Below are positions 36,901-45,133 of a stretch of DNA of 64,000 bases, one piece after another; the stretch's first letter is position 1; each line of letters starts with the position of its first letter. Where the stretch lies: contig NZ_RMVE01000003.1 in the NCBI RefSeq assembly GCF_003865345.1, positions 490,344 to 554,343 of the forward strand, read 5' to 3'. The notes below the pieces were generated by a model. That model was given only the letters and a program-made list of their open reading frames with translations. It did no database searches and was not told where the DNA came from. Both the position numbers and the translations under genes were made by a program. The stretch is from Nonlabens xiamenensis. GTDB lineage: Bacteria > Bacteroidota > Bacteroidia > Flavobacteriales > Flavobacteriaceae.

Positions 36901-37192
36901 CAGGATTGGATGTGCCACTACCAAAAGTAGCTACATCCAGCGTAAATTCGGCTGCTGCAAAACCGGAAAGATCATAAGTATCGGTAGTAATAATATCCGA
37001 AGGTGACCCTGTATCAAGTAAATAATAAGAACCGCGATCTATATCTTGGGAAGTCACATTATTGGTCGCCGTCCACCCAGTAGGCAAAGGCCCGCCGCCG
37101 TTAACATTAAAAAGATCAGTTTGTGCTTTTGCGTGAAGACCAAATAAGCTTACCACAAAGGTACAAACCAGGTAAGGTAAAATATTTTTCAT
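33923..37192 (-). CDS. Large T9SS-secreted protein with Calx-beta and lamin-tail domains
   Basis: A 1,089-residue surface or secreted protein. The signal peptide ends at HAKAQ (about 24). Residues about 25-165 look like a jellyroll, 168-283 form a Calx-beta domain (VNEGDMTASVDVSI...EGTEDFVFNLQNV...LTIEDND), and 284-435 a lamin-tail domain (LIITEVADPSDEFSGRFVELYNNG). Strand repeats similar to a beta-helix cover about 485-640. The last ~80 residues (ISIYPNPVNEGILWVENL... to LRFLKR) are a T9SS type A signal. Calx-beta domains bind Ca2+. It may be an adhesin or matrix protein; it interrupts the polysaccharide locus. Confidence 0.87.
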   Translation of the reverse strand: MKNILPYLVCTFVVSLFGLHAKAQTDLFNVNGGGPLPTGWTATNNVTSQDIDRGSYYLLDTGSPSDIITTDTYDLSGFAAAEFTLDVATFGSGTSNPAIIEISDDGGTSFSQVETSNTPSSSSYVDGGTFTINSLTNQVVIRLSTNASGRGVRLQNLVLTASGTATSDTRVNFVTTSLTVNEGDMTASVDVSITNQDANNSTTVDVVLTSGSATDLNNYLTQTLNFPAGSGMSQTTTLTITDDMMVEGTEDFVFNLQNVNGGNNANAGVNDTFTLTIEDNDFPPAPDLIITEVADPSDEFSGRFVELYNNGATTIDFSVTTVFISRYVNAGTTTGSDTQLTGTIAPGDYYVVASDNNVPSWETFYGVTADIYSPVPQGNGDDSYTLSLNAAPDNGGFVFDVYGAPGTDGTGQPWEYTDSRAVRLDVNDSPANPWQSGSWLITSAATGDMTPGFREPVNYLFDGTQWTPADPVGNSTNLDNIIVSSGSVALNGDVDVRRITVDNAASLDLGMNTVNLTNNIVNNGVLISHQAALNISGTSAQAVLGNSFVVEDLIINNPGGLSLETSVEVEGVLSLTNGTLTTNDNLTLLSTASSSAVIDEVISGSISGNINVEQFYPAQRAFRFVSPSVNMTGSVFTDWQQNGLNPGDMGYQSGLGTQVTGGAPADGFDVSNTNNPSLFMFDNATQAWSAVTATNTLSYSAGTPVRLMIRGDRSISLTTANTTPTPTTLVTTGTPVIGAVNVGGLASGSMEFSMVGNPYQAQVDLSEIMATGTNDVDNSVYYAWDPTLGDRGAYVAYDFGSGSNNVMGSEVNQFIQPQQAFFIQTLEDGIDTGSLAPAFTFVESNKISDVSTTNTYSTPGQENYVQLGLFKTAELASGKARDGVVLRFDDLGTTSSKPRNLDENIALMDNGQQRAILTHAPIQSVRILDLDLNGLTGTDYTFRFDNQLEFVNLYLLDSLTGTEQAILPGLNDIQITFDPSNTASIATDRFELKLEPVTLSVGDDAFAKAISIYPNPVNEGILWVENLDEESGNVALKVYNINGQLLIQEHMTSINGRAELKGLSALSSGLYLLQISHGERNETLRFLKR
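34167..34180. repeat. Palindrome copy 5 (GCTTTCGCGAAAGC)
   Basis: Exact copy just before the T9SS sorting-domain codons; read Ala-Phe-Ala-Lys-Ala. Confidence 0.95.
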
Positions 37193-37276
37193 AGGTTTAA
37201 GTTTGCCGGCAAAATAAGAAAATCTGTTTTGAAGAATACCGAGTTTAAAATAAGTAATTGTTAAATCTTTAGTAGA

Positions 37277-38422
37277 TCAGGCGTCCTTGAAAACTGTTAA
37301 AATAGCATTCGCAATTCTCTCTCTATCCGTATCGGTGAGATTGGATCCAGAAGGAAGACAGAGGCCTTTATCAAAAAGGGAATCGCAAACACCATGTCCA
37401 TAATATGGATAATCTTTATATAAGGGTTGCAAGTGCATGGGTTTCCATAGGGGTCGCGATTCGATATTATCCTTTTCCAAAGCCACTCTAAGATCTTCAC
37501 GAGTGATTCCACCGGTGAGTGAAGGTTCAACCAGTATGGCGCTGAGCCAATGGTTGGAGTGAAAATCTGCGGAAGGCTCCTCCAAAACGTTGATCCCATC
37601 AATTTCCTTAAAAAGATCTTTATAAAAGCTATTCATGCGACGCCTGAGCTCCACATGTTTATCCAGGACTTGCATCTGACCACGTCCGATTCCCGCCGAG
37701 ATGTTACTCATACGATAGTTATAGCCCAGTTGGCTGTGTTGGTAATGCGGTGCCTGGTCTCTGGCTTGAGTGGCTAGAAAAACCGTCTTTTGTTTAGTGG
37801 ACTGATCGGGACAAACTAAGGCCCCGCCACCACTAGTAGTAATGATCTTGTTACCGTTGAAACTTAAGATCCCAAAGTCTCCATAAGTTCCACATTTACG
37901 ACCTTTGTAAGTGCTTCCTAAGGCTTCTGCACTGTCCTCGATTACTGGTATTTGATGCGCTTTCGCGAAAGCGTGAACTTCATCCACCTTGTAAGGCATA
38001 CCATATGAATGTACAGCTATGATTGCCTTAGGCTTCTTTCCTCTTGCGATGCGATCTTCTACAGCGCTCTTTAATAACTCTGGGCACATATTCCAGGTTT
38101 GTTTCTCGCTATCCACAAATACCGGAGTTGCATTCACATATAATATGGGATTTGCCGATGCACAGAAGGTAAAGCTCTGGCAAATAACTTCATCTCCAGC
38201 CTCAACCCCAGCCAGAAGCAATGCAAGATGAACGGCTGCTGTACCGCAATTTAAAGCTGTCACTTCTTTGCCTTGAGACAAATATTTGGATAATTCCCTT
38301 TCAAAATTTGTTATGTTTACGCCCACTGGCGCAATCCAATTTGAATCTAGCGTAAGCGCAAGAAATTCCCCTTCATTGCCATCTAGATGTGGAGTGGAAA
38401 TATAAATTCTAGGTTTGCTCAT
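37277..38422 (-). CDS. PglE-like DegT/DnrJ/EryC1 sugar aminotransferase
   Basis: A 381-residue PLP enzyme. SFNGNKIITTSGGGALV carries the Schiff-base Lys192; ATQARDQAPHYQHSQLGYNYRMSN and ESRPLWKPMHLQP resemble Campylobacter PglE closely. It probably aminates UDP-4-keto-6-deoxy-GlcNAc to the bacillosamine precursor. The sugar transferase gene lies 13 bases upstream, as PglE and PglC are often paired. No PglD-type acetyltransferase is next to it. A palindrome copy codes for AFAKA at about 151-155. Confidence 0.88.
   Translation of the reverse strand: MSKPRIYISTPHLDGNEGEFLALTLDSNWIAPVGVNITNFERELSKYLSQGKEVTALNCGTAAVHLALLLAGVEAGDEVICQSFTFCASANPILYVNATPVFVDSEKQTWNMCPELLKSAVEDRIARGKKPKAIIAVHSYGMPYKVDEVHAFAKAHQIPVIEDSAEALGSTYKGRKCGTYGDFGILSFNGNKIITTSGGGALVCPDQSTKQKTVFLATQARDQAPHYQHSQLGYNYRMSNISAGIGRGQMQVLDKHVELRRRMNSFYKDLFKEIDGINVLEEPSADFHSNHWLSAILVEPSLTGGITREDLRVALEKDNIESRPLWKPMHLQPLYKDYPYYGHGVCDSLFDKGLCLPSGSNLTDTDRERIANAILTVFKDA
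37959..37972. repeat. Palindrome copy 6 (GCTTTCGCGAAAGC)
   Basis: Exact copy in the PglE-like gene, extended as GCGCTTTCGCGAAAGCGT; read Ala-Phe-Ala-Lys-Ala. Confidence 0.95.
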
Positions 38423-38435
38423 ACTTCCATGAGTG

Positions 38436-38993
38436 TTAAGGTTTCATTAATCTATGCAATGTCGCCAAAAGAATTTTTAAGTCGTAAAAGAAAGATTGTT
38501 TGTTGAGATATTCGTAGTTAAGACGGACTTTATCGGGAAAAATGATCTTGTCATTAAACTCTAATGGATTCAATTGATTTTCTAAGAGATACTCTTCCCT
38601 GCTATATTTTAAGGCGGCAAGACTTGTCAATCCTGGACGCAGGCAAAGAATATCACGATATTTACCTGATAACCTGTCATAATATCCTGGTAAGTCGGGT
38701 CGGGGACCTACAACAGACATTTCACCTTTCATAATATTGATAAATTGCGGTAGCTCGTCAATCTTGTATCTACGTAAGTATCTACCGATTTTGGTAACAT
38801 GTCCATCAGACATTGTTTTAAATTTGATAATCTTAAAAAACTTACCATGTCGCCCAATACGTTCTTGGGTAAAAAAAACATTACCATAAAACCAATGCCA
38901 AGTACACAAAATAAATAAAAACGGTGTTAGAACGAGCAGAACCATTGCGGATAAAATAATGTCACATAGCCTTTTTACAATTGTATAAGACAT
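38436..38993 (-). CDS. Initiating phosphoglycosyl transferase (PglC-like), copy 1
   Basis: A 185-residue monotopic membrane enzyme that moves a sugar phosphate from UDP-sugar to undecaprenyl phosphate. It has the N-terminal re-entrant hydrophobic segment (LSAMVLLVLTPFLFIL), FFTQERIG, IIKFKTM, the catalytic Asp-Glu in YKIDELPQFINIMKGEMSVVGPRPD and a short tail, the minimal PglC layout. Position next to the PglE-like gene suggests a diNAcBac-like substrate. It is the first of two tandem homologues. Confidence 0.88.
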   Translation of the reverse strand: MSYTIVKRLCDIILSAMVLLVLTPFLFILCTWHWFYGNVFFTQERIGRHGKFFKIIKFKTMSDGHVTKIGRYLRRYKIDELPQFINIMKGEMSVVGPRPDLPGYYDRLSGKYRDILCLRPGLTSLAALKYSREEYLLENQLNPLEFNDKIIFPDKVRLNYEYLNKQSFFYDLKILLATLHRLMKP

Positions 38994-39005
38994 TTTGTCA
39001 ATTGA

Positions 39006-39560
39006 TTAAGGATTAATCACGTTATCCCCTGAACCTTTACCAGCAATAGTCATGAATATGTATTGGAAATATTTTTTGATCGTCAAATTTTTAAGCATTT
39101 TGGCATCAACTTCTGCGAGCAGTTTGGGAGTAGACATGTCAATATTTTTTATTTGAGCAAGTCCGGTGATACCTGGAAGATAATCATACACACCTTGTTT
39201 TTCTCTTTGTTCAATCAATTCCTCTTGATTTTCGAGATTAGGTCTAGGCCCAACCAGGCTCATCTCACCCTTTAATACATTGATCAACTGAGGTAATTCA
39301 TCAAGTTTAGATTTTCTCAAAAATCCTCCCAGTGGAGTAATTGAACTTTTCTGAGCTAAGTGGGTGGCTACGGACTTTGTATCAACGCTCATAGTCCTAA
39401 ATTTTAATAGAATGAAAGTTTCTCTTCCTTTACCTAATCGTCTCTGTCGAAATAAAGGTGATCCTGTGTCAAAATAACCTAAAATCATAATAATCAGTAT
39501 AACTGGCCATAAAAACAAAACCCCTAAAAGGGAAAATATAAAATCGAATATTCGTATCAT
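39006..39560 (-). CDS. Initiating phosphoglycosyl transferase, copy 2
   Basis: A 184-residue paralogue of the preceding enzyme with the same parts: hydrophobic hairpin (LGVLFLWPVILIIMIL), LFRQRRLG, LLKFRTMS, Asp-Glu in KSKLDELPQLINVLKGEMSLVGPRPN. It overlaps the stop codon of the WbpV-like epimerase gene by four bases, so it probably uses the product of that enzyme. Having two initiators suggests two glycans or two lipid carriers. Confidence 0.88.
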   Translation of the reverse strand: MIRIFDFIFSLLGVLFLWPVILIIMILGYFDTGSPLFRQRRLGKGRETFILLKFRTMSVDTKSVATHLAQKSSITPLGGFLRKSKLDELPQLINVLKGEMSLVGPRPNLENQEELIEQREKQGVYDYLPGITGLAQIKNIDMSTPKLLAEVDAKMLKNLTIKKYFQYIFMTIAGKGSGDNVINP

Positions 39561-40489
39561 ACAGACTTACTTGTAAAACTCTGAAATGTCTTAATCAAAC
39601 CCTCACTTGTATTAACAGGCAAAACATCGAGCCCAAAGGCCTTTTTGATTTTATAATTTGACACTACATAGTTTTCTGTTAGCTTCTTTTTCTTTTCAGA
39701 GTCGATGGGTAAAGGCATGATATCCCCAAGTTTTGCAATTGCCCCAATTAAAAATTTTGGGACATTGAAAATTCTTGCGTTTTTACCTAAGGTCTGACCT
39801 ATTAATCCCACAACCTCATTTGTGGAAATTGACTGATCATCGGCAAGATTGTATACTCCAGAAGGTAAGTTCTGACCCTTTATTATTTGATCGATAAGAA
39901 AACACAAATTATCAATCGATAAATAAGAGCGCGAATTGTGGTACTTCCCAAATGGATACGGTATACCTTTATCGACAAGGTTATACAGAAGATTCAAGTT
40001 ACCCTTATTACCAGGGCCATGAATCATGCAAGGGCGCAATATATACACAGACTTATCAGAAGGTATCTTTTGACTAAGCAAATATTTTTCTGCCATCGCC
40101 TTGGATTGACCATAAGGTGTAAGCGGATTATAGTCGTGGGATTCTGTCAACACTTCATTTACGGTATCTGCAACTGCCTTAGTGGAACTAAAAAAAATAA
40201 ATTTTTGACATTCTGAGTCTAGAAAAAGTTCAAAAAGGTCTCTGGTCAGTTCAAAATTTACTTTAAAATAATCTTCGTGATTTGATGTTTTTTCAAGATC
40301 ATGAGCCTTACCTGCCAGGTGAATAAAACTATTGTATTTACTCAGGTCTTTCGACTCTAAGTTTTTATAAGCCAGATTAGCATCAGTGGACCTAGACAAG
40401 ACTTCTACCTGACAACCACTTTGGTTAAGATAAGGGACGAGATTGACTCCTACAAAGCCAGTTGCACCAGAAACAATAATCCTATTCAT
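39557..40489 (-). CDS. NAD-dependent epimerase/reductase (WbpV/WbpK-like)
   Basis: A 310-residue extended short-chain dehydrogenase. The NAD motif is VSGATGFVGVNL, the catalytic pair Tyr-Gly-Gln-Ser-Lys is in NPLTPYGQSKAMAEKYL. The length and its place next to a sugar transferase fit the reductases that turn UDP-4-keto-6-deoxy-GlcNAc into UDP-QuiNAc or UDP-FucNAc (WbpV, WbpK). Sequence alone does not settle between reductase and 4-epimerase. Overlaps both neighbours by 4 and 8 bases. Confidence 0.8.
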   Translation of the reverse strand: MNRIIVSGATGFVGVNLVPYLNQSGCQVEVLSRSTDANLAYKNLESKDLSKYNSFIHLAGKAHDLEKTSNHEDYFKVNFELTRDLFELFLDSECQKFIFFSSTKAVADTVNEVLTESHDYNPLTPYGQSKAMAEKYLLSQKIPSDKSVYILRPCMIHGPGNKGNLNLLYNLVDKGIPYPFGKYHNSRSYLSIDNLCFLIDQIIKGQNLPSGVYNLADDQSISTNEVVGLIGQTLGKNARIFNVPKFLIGAIAKLGDIMPLPIDSEKKKKLTENYVVSNYKIKKAFGLDVLPVNTSEGLIKTFQSFTSKSV

Positions 40490-41657
40490 TAAGATAAGAT
40501 TTGATGGAGTCCGCCATTTTTAAATTTATATGGTGTCTTCTATACTTGTTCACAAATGAGGTTCTCATTTCCTTATGATAATCGTACTCTTTGATTTTTT
40601 GCATGAAATCGTCAACATTATTTGGAGCAAAGAGAATATAATTACTTAGCTCACTCTTTACAAACTCTTCAGCATAGCCAGCGACTCCTGCAATAATGGG
40701 AACGGGAAAGGTAGCATATTCAAACAATTTGGAGGGTAAAACTCTTTCAAAGGCGTTATAATCATTTAAATGCAAAAATAAATAATCTGCTTCAGTGTAG
40801 ATATCGTATAATTCAGCTCTTTGCACTGGCGGCAAAATTATTACATTGTCAATTTCTCTTTGAGTGATTTGATCCTGAAGTTCTTGTCTTTTGCCACCAT
40901 CTCCAATGATTTTAAATTTGTAATCGCTCCCTAGTTTTTCTGCCATGTCTGGGACAATTTTATGGAGACCTTGACCTTCCCCCATATTACCAGCGTAAAC
41001 AATTATTTTAGGATACGAGGTAGGAGACTCGGTATTTTTCTCGAGATTGTGCAAGAATTCCTCGTCAATACCATTGGTAAAGAAACTTAGTTGAGCTTTA
41101 TATTTTGAAAAATAGGAAGCAAAGCCTTTTGAAACTAAGTTGATATGCGCAGCCCTATTAAAAGTATAGGATTCTACAGGCCTTAGCAGTAAATCTAATC
41201 CTCTCTTTGTCAGACCATTTGAAAAAATCTCCACGATGCTCTCTCTAAAAATATCTCTAATATCTAAATACAACTTAGCATTGTTTTTTTGAGCAATGCG
41301 TGCCCCTAAGAAGGCGGTGAACAACCTTGAGGAGGAGGCATAAACCAGATCATACTTTTTTCCTTTGGCAATTTTATTTGCGTGGAAGTAAAATGTTTTG
41401 AATGAGTTTATTTGCCCTAACAATCCGTTTGTATGTCTTGGAATTTTAATCCTGTGTATATGAGAATTGGAAGAATAATTTTCATAAGCATCACTGTCTA
41501 CTTTAAAACTGGAATATCGATTTGGCACTGTGGTGATGACATCAATGATGTAATCTGAGGGAAGCTTTTCCAGTAATGCTTTAAAAAGAGGTGTATTTCT
41601 AAAAGAGCCCGCAGATAAGTCTGGTTCAAAATAAAATGTAAGAAAGAGTATTCTCAT
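40482..41657 (-). CDS. Family 4 glycosyltransferase (WbuB-like)
   Basis: A 391-residue GT-B enzyme. ILFLTFYFEPDLSAGSFRNTPL is the WbuB-type N-terminus; IVYAGNMGEGQGLHKIVP and FKIIGDGGKRQEL are the donor-binding strands; LPSKLFEYATFPVPIIAG holds the conserved Glu of GT4. WbuB-type enzymes add L-FucNAc or related amino sugars as the second residue in O-antigens. It overlaps the epimerase gene by 8 bases and the heparinase-like gene by 4. Confidence 0.86.
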   Translation of the reverse strand: MRILFLTFYFEPDLSAGSFRNTPLFKALLEKLPSDYIIDVITTVPNRYSSFKVDSDAYENYSSNSHIHRIKIPRHTNGLLGQINSFKTFYFHANKIAKGKKYDLVYASSSRLFTAFLGARIAQKNNAKLYLDIRDIFRESIVEIFSNGLTKRGLDLLLRPVESYTFNRAAHINLVSKGFASYFSKYKAQLSFFTNGIDEEFLHNLEKNTESPTSYPKIIVYAGNMGEGQGLHKIVPDMAEKLGSDYKFKIIGDGGKRQELQDQITQREIDNVIILPPVQRAELYDIYTEADYLFLHLNDYNAFERVLPSKLFEYATFPVPIIAGVAGYAEEFVKSELSNYILFAPNNVDDFMQKIKEYDYHKEMRTSFVNKYRRHHINLKMADSIKSYLNE

Positions 41658-43234
41658 ATAGCTATTCTAGTACTAAGTCTGTTTTTGAAAACGATTTTAA
41701 TCCTTTGAGATGGGATAAGCTGATTATAACCTGTAGCCAAATTATACGGTTCAATGAAGCTAGCTTGAGCACCAACAAATGTAAAACAAATATCGTAGGG
41801 CAGCACGTAAAAACTGTGATCATTCACTAACTTCAATTTGCAATCTGGATGAAAATGAAAGAAAGCCATAACTGGCCCATTATACGAGACCTGATCCTCA
41901 ATAATGATCAAATCATTGACACATGTAAGTTTTCGGACGAAGGTTTCCTTCGTTATATAGTGACAAACGCTGGCCGAAACAATATTATTACTATCCTCGA
42001 CTAGCTGAACCTTTGATCGTTGTGCAGTTCTAAACCCTCCCCAAACATTGTCAAAATTTTCATTTGAAAAATGTACCGTGTTGTGCGAACTGGTACTTCG
42101 CTCTAATTGTCTTCTTTCATTCTTCTCGTAGGTGGAAACACCTGTATCGACCAGAATTGGTTGATTATTCCAATTCAACAACACTTGTAGTGCGTCGCTA
42201 TGATGATGGCCTGCTTGGTAAGTGGCGGTAATATTACCTACATCAAACAATACCTCTGCATGATCAAGACGAATCATCCGGTAACCACTTTCTCCCAATG
42301 TTAGATTAGCTATTGGAAAAATGTTTAGTTGACGGGCATACTCAACTAAAAGACTTGTTTCTGGTGCTATACCGGACGCGCTGTCATTAACAAGAGGTAT
42401 TTGTCCATTTGAAAAACCAATATTCATTAGCCATGTGAGCATTTTGGCTGCATGACCTCTTAAGGTTGTACTCATCTCTCCTACCCATTTACATTCTTCA
42501 ATGAGATAGATAGCATCCAAAAGTCTATACAAAATGATCTGATGATACATAGGAGACTGTTCAAAATGGGCTCCATCAGATAGTATCTGTTCATTTAGCT
42601 CTGATTGAAGGATATTCTTAGCTTTTTTTAAATATCGAGGATCTCTGAAAAAATGGGCTGAAAACAGTAGTGCAAATCCGTTTTCCAATATATGATTACC
42701 CAAAATATGATATTCAATATTCACATATAATATATCACTGTACCATTTTAAAGACTGATGAATCTCTTTATTTGCCACTTGATGCTTTGTCAGAAACTTA
42801 AACCAGTTAATAATTCTTAGAGATATAGGGTAAGGCTCTAGACCATCTTTTAAATCGGGCTCACTTTTGATATAGGACAAGATTAAATTTAAGCCGAATT
42901 CCTTGCTCATGTCCTTTTGTTCCAAAAATTCAAAATAGTTAAGGTTATAACACCATAATTTGCCATAACCCAAGTAGTTCCAGTCGATAGCTCCTGAGAA
43001 AGTTTTTTTCTGATTCAGAAAATTAAAAGTATCAGGCTCAAAATACGTTTTTGCGCTATATATTGGAAAATCATATCTTTCATGAAAAGAAATATAGTTG
43101 ATGTCTGATTTTTCTTCTTTTCTAGGTACTCGGTAAAATAATTTCCTAATCAAATAGAAAAAACGGTAATACACTTGAATAGGTTTTAAAAACCTAAGTG
43201 TATGAAGAAATAAAGTGATTTTTGAGATATCCAT
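41654..43234 (-). CDS. Heparinase II/III-family protein within the biosynthetic operon
   Basis: A 526-residue protein with the all-alpha toroid of heparinase II/III (about 70-320; GNHILENGFALLFSAHFF, SDGAHFEQSPMYHQIILYR) and a beta-sandwich half (AGHHHSDALQVLLNW, LERSTSSHNTVHFSN). The Tyr and His residues typical of catalysis are present. No signal peptide is evident, so it may be cytoplasmic, which is unusual for a lyase. These enzymes cleave uronic-acid polymers, and the locus encodes three UDP-uronic acid routes. A trimming role or a non-catalytic role in assembly is an inference. Confidence 0.85.
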   Translation of the reverse strand: MDISKITLFLHTLRFLKPIQVYYRFFYLIRKLFYRVPRKEEKSDINYISFHERYDFPIYSAKTYFEPDTFNFLNQKKTFSGAIDWNYLGYGKLWCYNLNYFEFLEQKDMSKEFGLNLILSYIKSEPDLKDGLEPYPISLRIINWFKFLTKHQVANKEIHQSLKWYSDILYVNIEYHILGNHILENGFALLFSAHFFRDPRYLKKAKNILQSELNEQILSDGAHFEQSPMYHQIILYRLLDAIYLIEECKWVGEMSTTLRGHAAKMLTWLMNIGFSNGQIPLVNDSASGIAPETSLLVEYARQLNIFPIANLTLGESGYRMIRLDHAEVLFDVGNITATYQAGHHHSDALQVLLNWNNQPILVDTGVSTYEKNERRQLERSTSSHNTVHFSNENFDNVWGGFRTAQRSKVQLVEDSNNIVSASVCHYITKETFVRKLTCVNDLIIIEDQVSYNGPVMAFFHFHPDCKLKLVNDHSFYVLPYDICFTFVGAQASFIEPYNLATGYNQLIPSQRIKIVFKNRLSTRIAI

Positions 43235-43423
43235 TTTTTCTTAATATTTATGGATTTTTGAGTAATCAAATGCTATATAAAGTATGTCCTTTAGTATCAA
43301 TGGTTTTTTATTGCAATGGGTGAGAAACGATTATCATATACCCATAAGTGGGATGTATTAAGCTTTACAGAAAAATGGTTAACTGAATGCTTTTGTCAAT
43401 CTAAGGTCAAAAGAAGTATAAAA

Positions 43424-45130
43424 TTAAAATTGGTTTTGGACTTTTTCTTTTAATGCTTGTCTCTCCTCTTCGGAAATTTTAAACCTACCGTAGTCATGAA
43501 AATATAGCTGTTTGTTATCCACGAAATTAGAAATCTGCTGAATAGACGGCAAATACTTAAAAGTGCCTTGATACTCATCAGGTATATAATCAATTCCAGT
43601 ATTTTTTAGCTTTCCATTGACAAAAAATAGCACTGGAACATCTAATTTCCAAGCGTCGTAGCCAATCGATGAATTTCTGGTAGCTACAACCTCCGCCATC
43701 TTTATTGTTTCAATCGAGTCAGCATTATCATGGACAAAAGGAACGTTGTGAGTTGAATATTCAGCTTTTCTAGACCTTGGGTGTAATTTTATCATGAAGT
43801 CCAGTTCTGAAGATTCGGAATACTCTTTCAGCAATTGTATGATGACGCCCTCATCCTCTTGGAAGATAGGCTGAGTAAAATATATTATTCTTTTTTCATT
43901 TTTTATTTTCTCGATGTCGTGAATAACTGAATATTTGATATCCGGTAGTACATCCAACACATGAACTAATTCATGATTAATTATAGAATGATTGTTATAT
44001 GTTTCCCGATCAGAAAAATAGAATTTATCACCAAAAACATAATTTTCTTGTTTTAAACTGGCCATAAGTGTTGTTTGAATTTGGACAACACGCTGATTAG
44101 GATTCAAACATTTTACATAATATGGCTGTGGTGAAAGCATGTCAAAACATACGATCGTTTTTCTCTTATCATTATTTTTTAGCTCGTGCTTCAAAGCTTT
44201 CCCAAGTGTTGAACAATAGTACTCATATATGGCTATATCTGCCAAACACTTATTTAAATTTAAACTTAGACCAAAAAATTTACATTTGGTCGGAGCAGCA
44301 AGCAAAGAGATCGAAAGGAATTTTTTAACTATCTGGATGTAGTCAGAAATTATTTGATATACAGGTAAAATTCCTTCTCCGTAAGAGAAATCTACTTTGG
44401 ACCAATGTAGATAACGATAATTTCTGAAAGGGAAAATTGAACTTTCTACTGCAAAAATTGCGGTTTTTTTATGAAAAAATACTTGTTGGATATTCTTAAT
44501 AAATTGTGATTGAATTAGACCCCTGGTTGTAAAAAGGATTTCCGACTGGGAAGTATCACATTTACGGGAGTGAAACCAATAAAATATCTTGTATATACAT
44601 TGCTGAAAAAATTTTAAATGTATAAAAGAAAGTCCTCGAATATAAAATTTTATTGAGTTGAAGATGGATGTTTCTTTGGTTGTAATGCTATTTACTCCAT
44701 TTAAACGCAAATACTGAATCACAATTGGCGCTAAAAAAAAACTATAGTCATATAAAAAATTGGTTTGACTTTCTCCTTCAGCCTCCATCATGGAAATGTT
44801 GATCTTTTTTCCAGATTTTTGAATGATTACAGAGTCTTCCTTTGTTATATAGTTGTTTTCAATCGCATATTTTATAGTGGTCAACCATTGGCCTAAGGGG
44901 ATAAAAACCGATCTTGACAAAGCCGGTTGCATCCCATTTAAAAGTTCTGAGAAATCACTATTTCTAATAGCCTCTTTGACCTTTGAAAACTCAGATAAGA
45001 CGAATTCGCGATCAAAACTTAGAGATTTCAACCCTCTTTGCAAGCAAACAATTTCATTCTTTGATATCACCACATCAACCTGATCTTTGAAAGATGATTG
45101 ACCTTCAAAATTTATGAAAATTGTTTTCAT
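43424..45130 (-). CDS. Unrecognised 568-residue protein, candidate GT-B glycosyltransferase
   Basis: I do not recognise the full family. The second half has features of GT-B enzymes that use nucleotide sugars or polyol phosphates: a strand/loop DFMIKLHPRSRKAEY and, about 40 residues later, AEVVATRNSSIGYDAWKLDVPVLFF, similar to HPR and SS/T-x-x-E/D-A motifs in sialyltransferase-like and capsule enzymes. Hydrophobic stretches at about 125-145 and 170-200 may hold it at the membrane. It lies three bases after Wzy (upstream in transcription) and is AT-rich. A pseudaminic acid transferase is one possibility. Confidence 0.55.
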   Translation of the reverse strand: MKTIFINFEGQSSFKDQVDVVISKNEIVCLQRGLKSLSFDREFVLSEFSKVKEAIRNSDFSELLNGMQPALSRSVFIPLGQWLTTIKYAIENNYITKEDSVIIQKSGKKINISMMEAEGESQTNFLYDYSFFLAPIVIQYLRLNGVNSITTKETSIFNSIKFYIRGLSFIHLKFFQQCIYKIFYWFHSRKCDTSQSEILFTTRGLIQSQFIKNIQQVFFHKKTAIFAVESSIFPFRNYRYLHWSKVDFSYGEGILPVYQIISDYIQIVKKFLSISLLAAPTKCKFFGLSLNLNKCLADIAIYEYYCSTLGKALKHELKNNDKRKTIVCFDMLSPQPYYVKCLNPNQRVVQIQTTLMASLKQENYVFGDKFYFSDRETYNNHSIINHELVHVLDVLPDIKYSVIHDIEKIKNEKRIIYFTQPIFQEDEGVIIQLLKEYSESSELDFMIKLHPRSRKAEYSTHNVPFVHDNADSIETIKMAEVVATRNSSIGYDAWKLDVPVLFFVNGKLKNTGIDYIPDEYQGTFKYLPSIQQISNFVDNKQLYFHDYGRFKISEEERQALKEKVQNQF

Positions 45131-45133
45131 ATA

